Positions 31,676-40,991 of a stretch of DNA of 64,000 bases are shown here, one piece after another (the stretch's first letter is position 1; each line of letters begins with the position of its first letter). The stretch spans positions 248,001-312,000 of the forward strand of contig JADAKE010000016.1 in NCBI GenBank assembly GCA_015680865.1. The letters are read 5' to 3'. The position numbers and the translations under genes were made by a program. The stretch comes from Enterococcus lacertideformus (GTDB lineage: Bacteria > Bacillota > Bacilli > Lactobacillales > Enterococcaceae). A model generated the notes under the pieces. That model worked only from the letters and a program-made list of their open reading frames with translations. It was not told the DNA's origin and did no database searches.

Positions 31676-33881
31676 TTATTTGAACAAAATACTATACTTA
31701 GCCATAAATGTATCTCGATTTTTTATAAGTTCAATCGCTGCTCGCAATTGTTTTTTCATGTTCGATTGTTCAAAGGGGATCGGGTAATGTTTTTCTTGTG
31801 CCAATAACAATGAGCCTAAAGCATCAATTTTTTTCTCAAAATCTTTATCGAGATCATTTTTTAATACATGGTTTTGTAAACCTAAATTTGTCATGATCCA
31901 ACGATTTGTATTTTGCGTGGTATCAATTATTCTTTCAGAAGAAACCAAGCGATTTTTGGTTTCTGCGTGATAAATATCAATGATATCTCCTTCATGAAGA
32001 GAAATTTTATCTTTCCCCACTTGTGTGTTTGTTCCTTCAATTGTCTTAGCATATTTTACTTTACCTGTACGATCTTTGATTGATATTGTTAGATAAACTT
32101 CCCCCTCGAAAAAGTAATGCGGATCCTCTTCTGTAATTGAGATCACCACTTCTTTTTTGTTCATATTTGTGGAAAGGGAGCCAAAATATTCATCTGACAC
32201 CCCTAGGAATTCAATTGTTTGATTTGCTAATTGACTAATTTTAATCCTATTCATCTCAATTGTGGCCTGGTTTTGTGCTTCCTTCACATAAACATAAACA
32301 GTTTCTGGTGCATAACTTCCCATTGTCTTTCCACTAAATTCTAAATGATACACACCATTAGGAACATTTTTAAAAGTAACTTTTTGTCCTTGAACATCTT
32401 GTGTAGCTATTTTCTTTGAACCATCTTTTAAAGTCACTTTTATATCTGTCAATGTGCTACTATCGTCTGTATTTAGTAGAACAGTTAGATCCCCCTTCAA
32501 TTTTAACTCTGCAATCTCATCATTTCGGACCATTTCAAAATTTGAATTAATCAAATAAGCTGGATCCACTAATTGACGTGCGCGAGTTAGTTCATGTTCA
32601 GGAACGACATCTGCTAAAGAAGCAACTGCCGGATAACCTGAAAAACGATTTTTTTCTGCTTGACCCATACCAACAGTAATTCCCCACTTCTCGAATACTG
32701 GGGTAAAATCTTGTAGAGAGTTTTCACTATAAATTCGATTCATTAACTCAGGTAAAGGATAATCCTTATGTTTAAAATTAGGCTGACTTGCAAGTTTTCG
32801 GTATTCTTGATACATTTTAGTAAAAGAGTCATCTCCAGCTTTTTGTTTTAATAAAGACAATAAAATTAATTTTTCTCGGACATCTGCTGTTTCATAAGTT
32901 CCCCCTCGCTTAATCATCCAATCATATAAGTCTTTTTCAACTTTTTCTTTATTGCCGAAATTGAACAACCAACCAGTCTGATCTGTTTCTTTTCCATATT
33001 TATTGTACTGATTACTGCACAGCAAATAAATTGTTAGATACTTCTCCGGTATACATGCCGACTCCATCAAAGCCAGCTTGGTAACCATGAGCGATTTCAT
33101 GCAGAGTCCCCCAACTATTTTTGGTCAACCACATATCAATCGTATCTTCGCTATTAGCCGTCCAATATGTGCCATAGTAAGCACTGCCCACACCATCTAA
33201 ATCTGCTTTAAAAAAATATCGGTTTTCTCCATTTTTGTTTTCACTTGTGGACTGATCAAAACCAGCTATTTGATTATAGTATGCAAATAAATCGATATAA
33301 TAATCAATTAATTCATCTAACGAGCGAAAGTCTTTTAAATTTCTAGTGATTTCCTTATCTTTTTTAGGTATCAGCAATTGAAAATCGGGTCCTTTCACTA
33401 AGGCATATTCACCATCATATTGATCCCAAGTGTTAAAAAAGGATTTCTCACTTGTTTTATATTCATAAATCGGTAGCGGTTTTTGTGTCTGCGAATCAAC
33501 TACTTCGTATTCTATTCTTGCAGGAATATCCCCATAAGGCGTATCAATAAATGGAACTAATGGATTTGAAGCTTGAATACTCACCCATTGTGTTCCCACG
33601 TCTATACTTTTTTCGTTTACCTCATTATCACCTAACAATCGAAGTTTTAATTTTTCTTTAAAATCTGAATTTGTTTGTCTGATTTTCAAGACAGTATTTT
33701 TTCTTAAGATAAAGCCTAAATCTTGACGATCATGCCCTTTTCCTTTACTCATTCCTGCGTTAAAGATCCATGTAGGCTTAGGGATACTAAAAATATCTTT
33801 CTTGCCCATTTCTTGGGCATATGTAGTGACGGAAAAGCTAAAAAATAACAAAAATAAAAAACAAATATACAATTTTTTCAT
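31676..33881 (-). pseudogene. Secreted M60 (enhancin-like) metallopeptidase gene with 1-nt insertion
   Basis: An enhancin/M60 peptidase that would be exported and attack mucin-type glycoproteins. MKKLYICFLFLLFFSFSVTTYAQ is a clear signal peptide. The metal site LHEIAHGYQ is at residues 260-268, with the gluzincin third ligand Glu280 in TGEVSNNLFA. After a helical region the C-terminal part carries repeats of a carbohydrate-binding-like domain (KVTFKNVPNGVYHLEFSG). Right after FAVQ the frame breaks. CAGTAATCAG has one extra A near 33017-33021; without it the sequence reads AVQYQYNKYGKETDQTGW and continues to 31676, about 734 residues in total. As it stands the product would stop at 289 residues. 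GGGAGG precedes the ATG. Enhancin-like genes are known in insect-associated bacteria. Confidence 0.88.
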
Positions 33882-34208
33882 TCTTACAACCTCCCTTTTT
33901 TATATACAATAAATATAATGAAAATAAAATTATTATTTTATTGTTATCTAATTATAATTCAATTATATTATATCAGGATTTAAAAGCAAGGATTTTCGTC
34001 AAAATATTACTAATTTATCCTATAAACATCTACCCACCCCTACATACAGCTACCACAAAAAACGTTATTTATTTTTTATTATTAAAATTAATTTCTATAA
34101 TTTTTAATAATCAGCAAGGATAAACAATAAACATAAAAATAACATATTAAGACAGATGGATTGATCAATTAAGAAAATATTTTCCTGTTATCGTCGAAGC
34201 TAACTGAT
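33882..34208. other. Very AT-rich promoter region of the M60 gene
   Basis: Runs of TATA, AATAAT and TTATAAT characterise this stretch upstream of the M60 start. Several -10-like TATAAT words occur, but no single promoter stands out and no gene is supported. Confidence 0.4.
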
Positions 34209-34219
34209 ACTTCACAACC

Positions 34220-34342
34220 TCTTCTCATAAACCGTGTTCCAAAACCAGCTCTTCGTAGTAAGTCTCAAAACCAGGAAAAATGAAAAAGCCGTTTTCTCTG
34301 GTGTTTCCTTACTACTAAGAGCTAAGCAGCTTTGTCACAACC
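34220..34342 (-). repeat. Dispersed hairpin repeat, copy C
   Basis: Read on the minus strand: GGTTGTGACAAAGCTGCTT, arms AGCTCTTAGTAGTAAGG and CTTACTACGAAGAGCT, core AACGGCTTTTTCATTTTT, right flank AACACGGTTTATG, immediately followed by the start of a further unit (GGTTGTGAAG at 34209-34219). Same flanks and fold as the copies at 42.4 kb. Confidence 0.7.
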
Positions 34343-34366
34343 GCTTGTCCACAGGTTTTTATTATA

Positions 34367-34419
34367 CTAAAAAAACATTTCCGATCAGCTTTATCTCACA
34401 AGAGCTTATCGGAAATGTT
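34367..34419 (-). terminator. Intrinsic terminator of the MerR gene
   Basis: On the minus strand AACATTTCCGATAAGCTCTT pairs with its near-perfect partner (AAAGCTGATCGGAAATGTT), followed by T7. It lies 64 bp after the merR stop. Confidence 0.88.
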
Positions 34420-34482
34420 CTTCTTTTGTTAACATACCTTTTTAAACCTCATAAATTTTGCTATATATTCATTAATTATTCG

Positions 34483-35241
34483 CTACTTACTTTCAATCCA
34501 AGCTTGGTAATACTCAAAATAGGAACCTTCTTCTGTTCGATTTGTTAGCAGATACTGAACAATTACTTCTCCGGTTTCATACCCCTGTTTTTGCAATTTC
34601 TTTTTTATTTCCCTGATATTATTATTTTCCGTATGATTCACTTCTACTTGCAACAAGAAACGATGATAGGTTTTAAATGGTTGATTTTGCCAAACGATTT
34701 TAGATAAGGGAATATCTTCTGATTCTTTCTCTGTACAAAACCCATAGATCATCTCGTTACTTATTGAAAAATCAAAATAACAGCCAAAACTTGCATAATT
34801 TTCAAGGTAGGTCTTCGAGTCCAAAATATCATCTGATTCCACTGTAACAATTGCTTCAAATGGGATTTTTTCTTTTGGAAAGTCTTTATTTTTGCTGTCA
34901 ATCATCAATTTAAGTTGGTTTTTTCGTGTTAATATTTCTTCATGTTTTTTCTGTAAATCAATTTTTTCTTGTTCGATCCGCTGTTCTGTTTCGGCAATTG
35001 TTTCGTAGTGTTCTTCCATTGTTTTTCCGTATAGATTTTTCATTTGCTTGATAGGAACGTCTAACTTTCTGTAAAAATTGATGTCATAGATTTGAAAAAT
35101 ATCATAAATATTAAACATTCGATAACCATTTTCCTCATGACGTACTGAATGGATTAATCCCTGTTCATCCCAAAAACGAATCGTTGATTTTGGAACATTT
35201 AATAGTTCAGAAACTTCACCGATTGTATAAAGTTTTTGCAT
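34483..35241 (-). CDS. MerR-family transcriptional regulator
   Basis: A 252-residue regulator. The N-terminal winged helix reads YTIGEVSELLNVPKSTIRFWDEQGL, followed by NGYRMFNIYDIFQIYDINFYRK and a long coiled coil (about 85-130). The C-terminal region of about 120 residues (EAIVTVESDDILD to the end) probably forms a ligand-binding domain like multidrug-responding MerR proteins. It diverges from an ABC exporter gene pair across a MerR-type promoter, so it likely induces the exporter on binding a toxic compound. GAGGTGATACG precedes the ATG. Confidence 0.88.
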   Translation of the reverse strand: MQKLYTIGEVSELLNVPKSTIRFWDEQGLIHSVRHEENGYRMFNIYDIFQIYDINFYRKLDVPIKQMKNLYGKTMEEHYETIAETEQRIEQEKIDLQKKHEEILTRKNQLKLMIDSKNKDFPKEKIPFEAIVTVESDDILDSKTYLENYASFGCYFDFSISNEMIYGFCTEKESEDIPLSKIVWQNQPFKTYHRFLLQVEVNHTENNNIREIKKKLQKQGYETGEVIVQYLLTNRTEEGSYFEYYQAWIESK

Positions 35242-35276
35242 CGTATCACCTCTTCTTGATTTTACTATTTCCCCTC

Positions 35277-35307
35277 TTGACCTTCAAGTAACTTTAAGGT
35301 GTAGAAT
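35277..35307 (+). promoter_or_regulatory. MerR-type promoter with 19-bp spacer and operator dyad
   Basis: -35 TTGACC (35277-35282) and -10 TAGAAT (35302-35307) are separated by 19 bp. The spacer contains the dyad ACCTTCAAGT...ACTTTAAGGT (35280-35300). Overlong spacers with this ACCTT/AAGGT dyad are the hallmark of promoters that MerR proteins distort to activate. Confidence 0.88.
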
Positions 35308-35339
35308 TCATTACTATCAAGAAAAAAGGGGGAAACATC

Positions 35340-37079
35340 ATGAAATTACTAAAAAATTTTTTACGGAAGAACAAAAAAATTGTTTCGTTTACATTTTTGT
35401 TCATTTGTTTACAAATCATTGCTACACTCGGTGTACCAAAATTGGTTGCGACTTTAATTGATGAAGGCATTGCTAATGGTCAAATCACTAAAATTTATGC
35501 AATTGGCTTACAAATGTTAGGTATCGCCTTATTAGGCGCCGTTTCCGCTATTGCTTCTAGCTACTTTTCTGCTTTATTATCAGCAAAATTCGGGTATCAA
35601 ACCAGGGAGCGATATTTTGCTAAATTCCAAAAATTATCTCTCAAGGACACGGATCGTTTTGGACAAGCTTCATTATTAACGCGAATGACAAATGATGTGG
35701 ATAATATCCAACAAATGATTGTATTATTCTGTCAAATGATCCTGCCAGCACCCATCATTGCTCTCTTTACTTTAGTAATGATGTTTCAACATTCGAGTAC
35801 CTTGGCTTTTATTACCTTGTTATCTGTGTTTGTTTATGTTGCAGTTATTTTCATTTTGATGAAAAAAGGGACACCTTTATCCCTCAGCATCCAACCCCGA
35901 ATGGATCGAATCACCGTTACATTAAGAGAATTTTTTACTGGTATAAATATGATTCGAGCATTTAATAATCAAGATTATGAAGAAAAGCGAACCAACAAAA
36001 CCTTTGAACATTATGCCTCACAAATGATTCGAGTGAATCGGGTTTTCGCTTGGGTTACACCAATTGCCTTTTTACTCATGGGAATTGTTTATAGTGCGAT
36101 TCTTTGGTTTGGCGGATCTCTTGTTGGCATTGGAACATTACAGATAGGCATCGTCACCGCTATCATTGAATATTCGATGCTGACTCTGGCATATCTAATG
36201 ACTGCTGCTATGGTTCTAGTAGTTATTCCAAAATCAATGTCCTCTCTACAAAGAATTGAAGAAGTTTTAAATCAGCCAATTGAGATCAAAGATCCTCAAG
36301 AAACGATTTCAAATTTACAGCAGATGGATAATGAGATTATTTTATCTTTTAATCATGTTTCATTTAGTTATACCACCGATTCAGAACACGTTTTAGAAGA
36401 TATCCACTTTGACGTTCCGAAAGGAAAAACAACGGCAATCGTTGGTGGGACAGGATCAGGCAAAAGCACGATTGCTAAGCTCATTCTTCGACTAAATGAT
36501 GTTACAAGTGGACAAATCATTTTAGATGGATATCCTATTAAACAGTTGAAACAAGAAACAATTCATTCTGTCATTGGTTATGTTCCACAAAAAGCATTCT
36601 TATACAGCGGAACAATTCTATCTAATTTACAGATGGGGAATGCTCATGCTACTAGAAAGGAAACAAACCGAGCTATTCGTATTTCCCAATTAGAAGAAGT
36701 TTTAGAAAAGCTTCCAGAGAAGTTAAACAGCTTTGTTGCCCAAGGTGGCGAAAATTATTCTGGAGGACAAAAGCAACGGATATGTATTGCTAGAGCATTG
36801 ATCAAACCAGCGAATATCTATATTTTTGATGACAGTTTTTCTGCATTAGATTACCAAACTGATGCTCTTTTAAGACAGGCATTACATGATGAAATGGTTG
36901 ATAAAACACTGATTATCGTGGCTCAAAGACTTAGTACAGTGATGCATGCCGATAACATTATCGTATTGGATAATGGGCGTATCGTCGGTCAAGGGACTCA
37001 TGAGAAACTTCTAGCTACCTGCTCTTCGTATCAAGAATTTGCGAAATCACAAGGAATATTGAAAGAAAGGAGAGGATGA
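35340..37079 (+). CDS. ABC exporter half-transporter, first subunit
   Basis: A 579-residue exporter with a six-helix membrane domain (1-310) and a C-terminal ATPase: Walker A GGTGSGKSTIAKL, Q-loop VIGYVPQKAFLY, signature NYSGGQKQRICIARAL, Walker B IYIFDDSFSALDYQ, and the H-loop position occupied by Gln in IIVAQRLSTV. Walker B D-D rather than D-E and the missing H-loop His mark a degenerate nucleotide site, as in the first subunit of heterodimeric exporters (BmrC/LmrC type). GGGGGAAACATC precedes the ATG. The partner gene starts one base after its stop. Confidence 0.88.
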   Translation: MKLLKNFLRKNKKIVSFTFLFICLQIIATLGVPKLVATLIDEGIANGQITKIYAIGLQMLGIALLGAVSAIASSYFSALLSAKFGYQTRERYFAKFQKLSLKDTDRFGQASLLTRMTNDVDNIQQMIVLFCQMILPAPIIALFTLVMMFQHSSTLAFITLLSVFVYVAVIFILMKKGTPLSLSIQPRMDRITVTLREFFTGINMIRAFNNQDYEEKRTNKTFEHYASQMIRVNRVFAWVTPIAFLLMGIVYSAILWFGGSLVGIGTLQIGIVTAIIEYSMLTLAYLMTAAMVLVVIPKSMSSLQRIEEVLNQPIEIKDPQETISNLQQMDNEIILSFNHVSFSYTTDSEHVLEDIHFDVPKGKTTAIVGGTGSGKSTIAKLILRLNDVTSGQIILDGYPIKQLKQETIHSVIGYVPQKAFLYSGTILSNLQMGNAHATRKETNRAIRISQLEEVLEKLPEKLNSFVAQGGENYSGGQKQRICIARALIKPANIYIFDDSFSALDYQTDALLRQALHDEMVDKTLIIVAQRLSTVMHADNIIVLDNGRIVGQGTHEKLLATCSSYQEFAKSQGILKERRG

Positions 37080-37080
37080 A

Positions 37081-38869
37081 ATGAAAAAAAATGACGTAAA
37101 AATCAAAAAACACAGTTTGATCCGTTTTTGGAAAATGATTCAATCAGATCACAAAATTTTTTATGGATTACTTTTATGTAGTTTGATTGGGAATTTAATG
37201 GTTGTTGCTATGCCGATGATCATGGGTGTGGGAATTGATCAACTTTTAAATCGTATTCGTTACATCGGGATTGCGAAAATGACTTTTATCGATGTGAAGG
37301 ATGCACTGCTGATCCCCGTCATCTTACTACTGACTTTTTCTGTTTTTAGCAGTATCACCTCTTTTCTCCAAGAATACACAATGGCATCCTTGAGTGAAAG
37401 AATAACATTAAAGGTTAGAAAAGAAATGACTAAAAAGTTTAAGACATTACCGATATCTTTCTTTGACCAGCATCAAGTAGGGAGACATCCTCAGTCGAAC
37501 AACTACTGGTTTAAATCAATTGTCACAAGTTTTACTTACAGGCATTAACCAATTTTTTACTTCGATTGTCACGATTCTATTTTCCGTGTCTATGCTCTTT
37601 TATATTGATCTTAAATTAAGCTTATTTGTTTTCTTATTACTACTTGTCAGTTCACTTGTCACACATCGTTTCGGTAAGAAAAATAAAGAATTTGCTGATA
37701 AAAACCAATCAACATTGGGCTCATTGAATAATAAAATGGAAGAGTACTTGGCTGGTAACTTAGTGACAAAAACGTTCAATCAGCAGCCTCATGCCATTGA
37801 AACGATTCGTAAGGTCAATCAAACCCATTATCAAGCATTTAAAAAAGCACAGTTTATGAACTTTGCTATCTATCCAGCCATACGATTGATCAATCAGTTA
37901 GCCTTTATCATAAGTGCTATCGTAGGAGGATTTTTAGTTTTATCAGGTAGTATAACACTTGGTTTATTACAGGCATACCTCCAGTATATCAACCAAATTT
38001 CTGAGCCTGTTTCAACCGCTTCTTATGTCATCAACTCGATCCAGTCTGCAACAGCAGCCATTGATCGTATTTTTGAAATCATGGATGAGCCAAATGAACG
38101 ACCGGACTGTAAAGATAGTCAAATAATCGATTCACCTCGAGGTTCAATTACCTTTAACCAGGTCCAGTTTGGTTATACTCCTGATAAAACATTGATGAAA
38201 AATGTCAATTTTGCAGTCAAACCAAAGCAAACAATCGCTATTGTTGGACCAACAGGAGCCGGAAAAACTACATTGGTCAATCTACTGATGAATTTTTATG
38301 AATTGGATGAAGGATCAATTTCATTTGATGGAATCGACATTACGAGCCTTTCTCGAAGTGAATTACGAAGGCATTTTGGCATGGTTTTACAAAATACTTG
38401 GCTTTTTGAAGGGACAGTGTCCGAAAATATTGCCTATGGAAATCGCCAAGCTTCCAGAGAAGAGATCATCGCTACAGCCAAAATTGCTCAATGCGATCAT
38501 TTCATTCGTACATTGCCACACGGATATGATACGATTATTTCAAGCGAGAATGGCTCACTTTCTCAAGGTCAACAACAACTGTTGACGATCGCACGCGTCT
38601 TGTTAGCCGATCCTTCTGTAGTTATTTTAGATGAGGCCACTTCTAGTGTGGATACCCGAACGGAAGCAATGATCCAAAAAGCAATGAATGCTGTTACAGA
38701 AAATCGAACAAGTTTTATTATCGCTCATCGCTTGTCCACCATTCAAAATGCTGATTTGATTTTAGTAATGAAAAATGGAGACATCATAGAACAAGGCACT
38801 CATGACTCTTTATTGAGTGAACCAACACTTTACGCAAGCTTGTACAATAGTCAATTCCAGACAACCTAA
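37081..38869 (+). pseudogene. ABC exporter half-transporter, second subunit, frameshifted
   Basis: The partner of the preceding gene. The first 133 codons (IRFWKMIQSDHKIFYGLLLCSLIGN to FFDQHQVG) are followed by a frameshift in GGG at 37480-37482. With GG the sequence reads QVGDILSRTTTGLNQLSQVLLTG and runs on to 38869, giving 595 residues. The ATPase has all canonical residues: Walker A GPTGAGKTT, signature SLSQGQQQLLTIARVL, Walker B VVILDEATSSVD and His in IIAHRLSTI. This is the subunit with catalytic Walker B Glu, so losing its N-terminus should disable the whole exporter even though the first subunit and its regulator are intact. Confidence 0.88.
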
Positions 38870-38906
38870 AATAAACATGGCTGTTATAAAAACGCTCCAT
38901 AAAATA

Positions 38907-38959
38907 TAAACCGAACCCTCCAGAGAATAGAAAAAACTATTCTCGGAAGGCTCGGTTTA
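38907..38959. repeat. Long hairpin after the ABC exporter, related to the repeat family core
   Basis: TAAACCGA..CC..GAGAATAG pairs with CTATTCTC..GG..TCGGTTTA around a six-base loop. It lies 37 bp after the exporter stop and before a convergent gene, so it may be a terminator despite a weak T-run. On the minus strand the core AATAGTTTTTTCTATTCTCTGG closely resembles copy A at 3.9 kb. Confidence 0.55.
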
Positions 38960-39016
38960 TTGATGCTATAATAAAATATTTTCTCGGATATGCAAGAAAG
39001 CAACAGTTTTTTTAAA

Positions 39017-40090
39017 CTAATAATTATTATCTACTTGTGATAACTGTTGTTCGAATTGCCAGGTTTTTCCATTGTCTTTTGAGGATAAAAAATACACATT
39101 TTTTTCATCTGGCGAGTAGATAAACCAAGTAAAATCAGGAGAAATATCAAAAGTTTTATCCATCCAATAACCAATCGGAACTGCGCCTGTAGTCAAGGTA
39201 TAGTTCCCCCAACGAATCCAGTCTATTCCTACAGGTACAAATTGCCAATTTTTCCCTTGAGTCGTGGTCATGTACAAAGATTTAGTAGCGGGATCTAATT
39301 TTAAATCATTGGTTTGATTCGTCAGCAAGTTAACTGATTTTTTGGGGTCTTTCAATAACCCCTCACTAGTGCTATGCACGACTTCATGGGTTTCCGTGTT
39401 TCTCATTTTCGTCATTGACATTGATGGAAACGTCGAGACAAATCCACCACTAACATAAATATATGCACCTCCAAAGCTTATTAACAATAGACCTATTTCA
39501 ACAGCCAAATGATTTAAACTTAAAGTACTTCCTTTTTTTGATGTTTTTTTAACCGGATTCTTTCCCTTCATAAAAAGACGATAGCGAATGCAACCATTCC
39601 AAGACTGTTGTTCTCCCATATAGAAAGAAATATCTTCTAATGTCTGCATAAGAAAATGACATTTCTTTTTCGCTAGAGCGATTTCTTTTTTATTCCCCTC
39701 ACTCAGATAGATAAAATATTCGTCTTGTGATAAGATACTCGTATGTAGCATTTCCGTCACTCGTTTTTCTATCCAAGAATCGAAATGACGAAATATATTA
39801 TTCTTTTTCAACTCCAAAAGAATAATGGCTAAGAAAAGAATACCACCCACTACTAAACCAACAATTAACGAAAAATAATATAAATTAGTCACACGAAGCA
39901 ATACATAAGATCGTATAACAGTTTTTTGTAAGTGATTGTACACCATGGTAGCTAATCCATAAAAGAACAAAAAATCAGCCAATAAATAGCATACAATTTT
40001 TAATTGCATACTTTTTGTTTGTTTGTTGATTTCTGTCATAATCTTTTCTTTTGCAGAGATCAACTCAATAATAAATATTTCTTTATCCAT
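39017..40090 (-). CDS. Unrecognised membrane protein with Asp-box-like motif
   Basis: I do not recognise the family. The 357-residue protein has two N-terminal transmembrane segments (about 30-50 and 70-95), a cytoplasmic lysine-rich region, a third segment (LAVEIGLLLISFGGAYIYVSGGF, near 205) and a C-terminal extracytoplasmic domain of about 140 residues. That domain holds two similar repeats, TTTQGKNWQFVPV and SSKDNGKTWQFEQQ; the second fits the Asp-box S-x-D-x-G-x-T-W of beta-propeller proteins, though only two copies exist. AAAGGAG precedes the ATG. It is monocistronic and convergent with the exporter. Confidence 0.6.
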   Translation of the reverse strand: MDKEIFIIELISAKEKIMTEINKQTKSMQLKIVCYLLADFLFFYGLATMVYNHLQKTVIRSYVLLRVTNLYYFSLIVGLVVGGILFLAIILLELKKNNIFRHFDSWIEKRVTEMLHTSILSQDEYFIYLSEGNKKEIALAKKKCHFLMQTLEDISFYMGEQQSWNGCIRYRLFMKGKNPVKKTSKKGSTLSLNHLAVEIGLLLISFGGAYIYVSGGFVSTFPSMSMTKMRNTETHEVVHSTSEGLLKDPKKSVNLLTNQTNDLKLDPATKSLYMTTTQGKNWQFVPVGIDWIRWGNYTLTTGAVPIGYWMDKTFDISPDFTWFIYSPDEKNVYFLSSKDNGKTWQFEQQLSQVDNNY

Positions 40091-40600
40091 CTAATTAACT
40101 CCTTTTTTACATTATGCCTTAAGTAAAATGAAATAGCTAGTTACCTTAGATTTATTTAATTCTTACTTTCCTTTTATAAGTTAAAAGGTGTGCTTTCTAT
40201 AGGAGTTCTCATTTACAGCTTTTTTTAAATTTCGTTACACTTATTTCCCTCTAGCTATAATTAATCTTGTAGCATCCAATCAAGATAAAATTTTTAGTAT
40301 TTAGATTCGATACGAGTATGTATCAACACAGTAATTAATAGCTAAAAATCTTATAGCAAATGTTATGCTTTTTTTGAAATAGCTATTTGTTGCAGACTTT
40401 TTTATTCTGGTACTCTTTAGAAAGTAGGACTTCCAGTTCCTTGAAATGATTATTTTCCACTTTTTATCACTTTTACAAACTAAATGATTTTTAGGCACAT
40501 ACACATCTAACATGATTTTGGATTCTTTCATGTGACTATCCATTACTCTTTTGGACACCTTAAGGTATTGTCCCTAGCGTTAGTAATCAGACTCTTTTAT
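40091..40600. other. AT-rich intergenic stretch without supported gene
   Basis: A minus-strand open frame of 85 codons at 40301-40558 is present, but it lacks a ribosome site, ends in irregular hydrophobic residues and matches nothing I know. The rest holds only the probable promoter of the 357-residue membrane protein. Confidence 0.4.
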
Positions 40601-40604
40601 ATAA

Positions 40605-40649
40605 CAAAAAACTGTAGCGCAAAGAAAATTTTTCTTTGCACTACAGTTT
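40605..40649 (-). terminator. Intrinsic terminator of the small basic protein gene
   Basis: On the minus strand AAACTGTAGTGCAAAGAAA pairs with TTTCTTTGCGCTACAGTTT (one G-T pair), then TTTTG. It is 92 bp after the 40741 stop. Confidence 0.75.
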
Positions 40650-40740
40650 ATCCCAACCTCTCATTATGTCTAGCAAAAAATTCAATTTATAGGTAATAAT
40701 ATTATTCTTTTAATAAGAATCATCTTTTTAAAAATAACTA

Positions 40741-40869
40741 TTATTTATTATAAATTTTTGGTCCTTTTCGCATATTACGCCGATTGTTTTTTGGTTCGGC
40801 CATCTTTTCAGAACGTCCGCCTCCTTGTTTCTTTTTAATTAGCTTAAGCATTTTTTCTTTCGAATCCAT
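40741..40869 (-). CDS. Small basic protein, 42 residues, function unknown
   Basis: An uninterrupted 43-codon frame from the ATG at 40869: MDSKEKMLKLIKKKQGGGRS, then EKMAEPKNNRRNMRKGPKIY to the end. It has an AAAGGAG ribosome site at good spacing and its own terminator, which supports a real gene. It is strongly basic, glycine-containing and without membrane segments, so it could bind nucleic acid, but nothing else identifies its role. It lies between rlmD and the terminator. Confidence 0.65.
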   Translation of the reverse strand: MDSKEKMLKLIKKKQGGGRSEKMAEPKNNRRNMRKGPKIYNK

Positions 40870-40991
40870 TTAATTTCTCCTTTTTTATTCATGAATAGCA
40901 TATTTGTTTTTATATTACCTCTGACTATTTTTCGTTATTGTTTAAATATATCAATCATTTCCGTTTATTAATTATCAATCTGAAACTAAGT

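Noticed and set aside
33012..33100. Overlapping starts suggesting two separate M60-region genes
   Set aside because: The second frame's first codons are a shifted reading of the metal-site region; removing one A joins both into one normal M60 protein.
40301..40558. 85-codon minus-strand open frame
   Set aside because: No ribosome site, odd composition and no recognisable domain; treated as a chance frame in AT-rich DNA.
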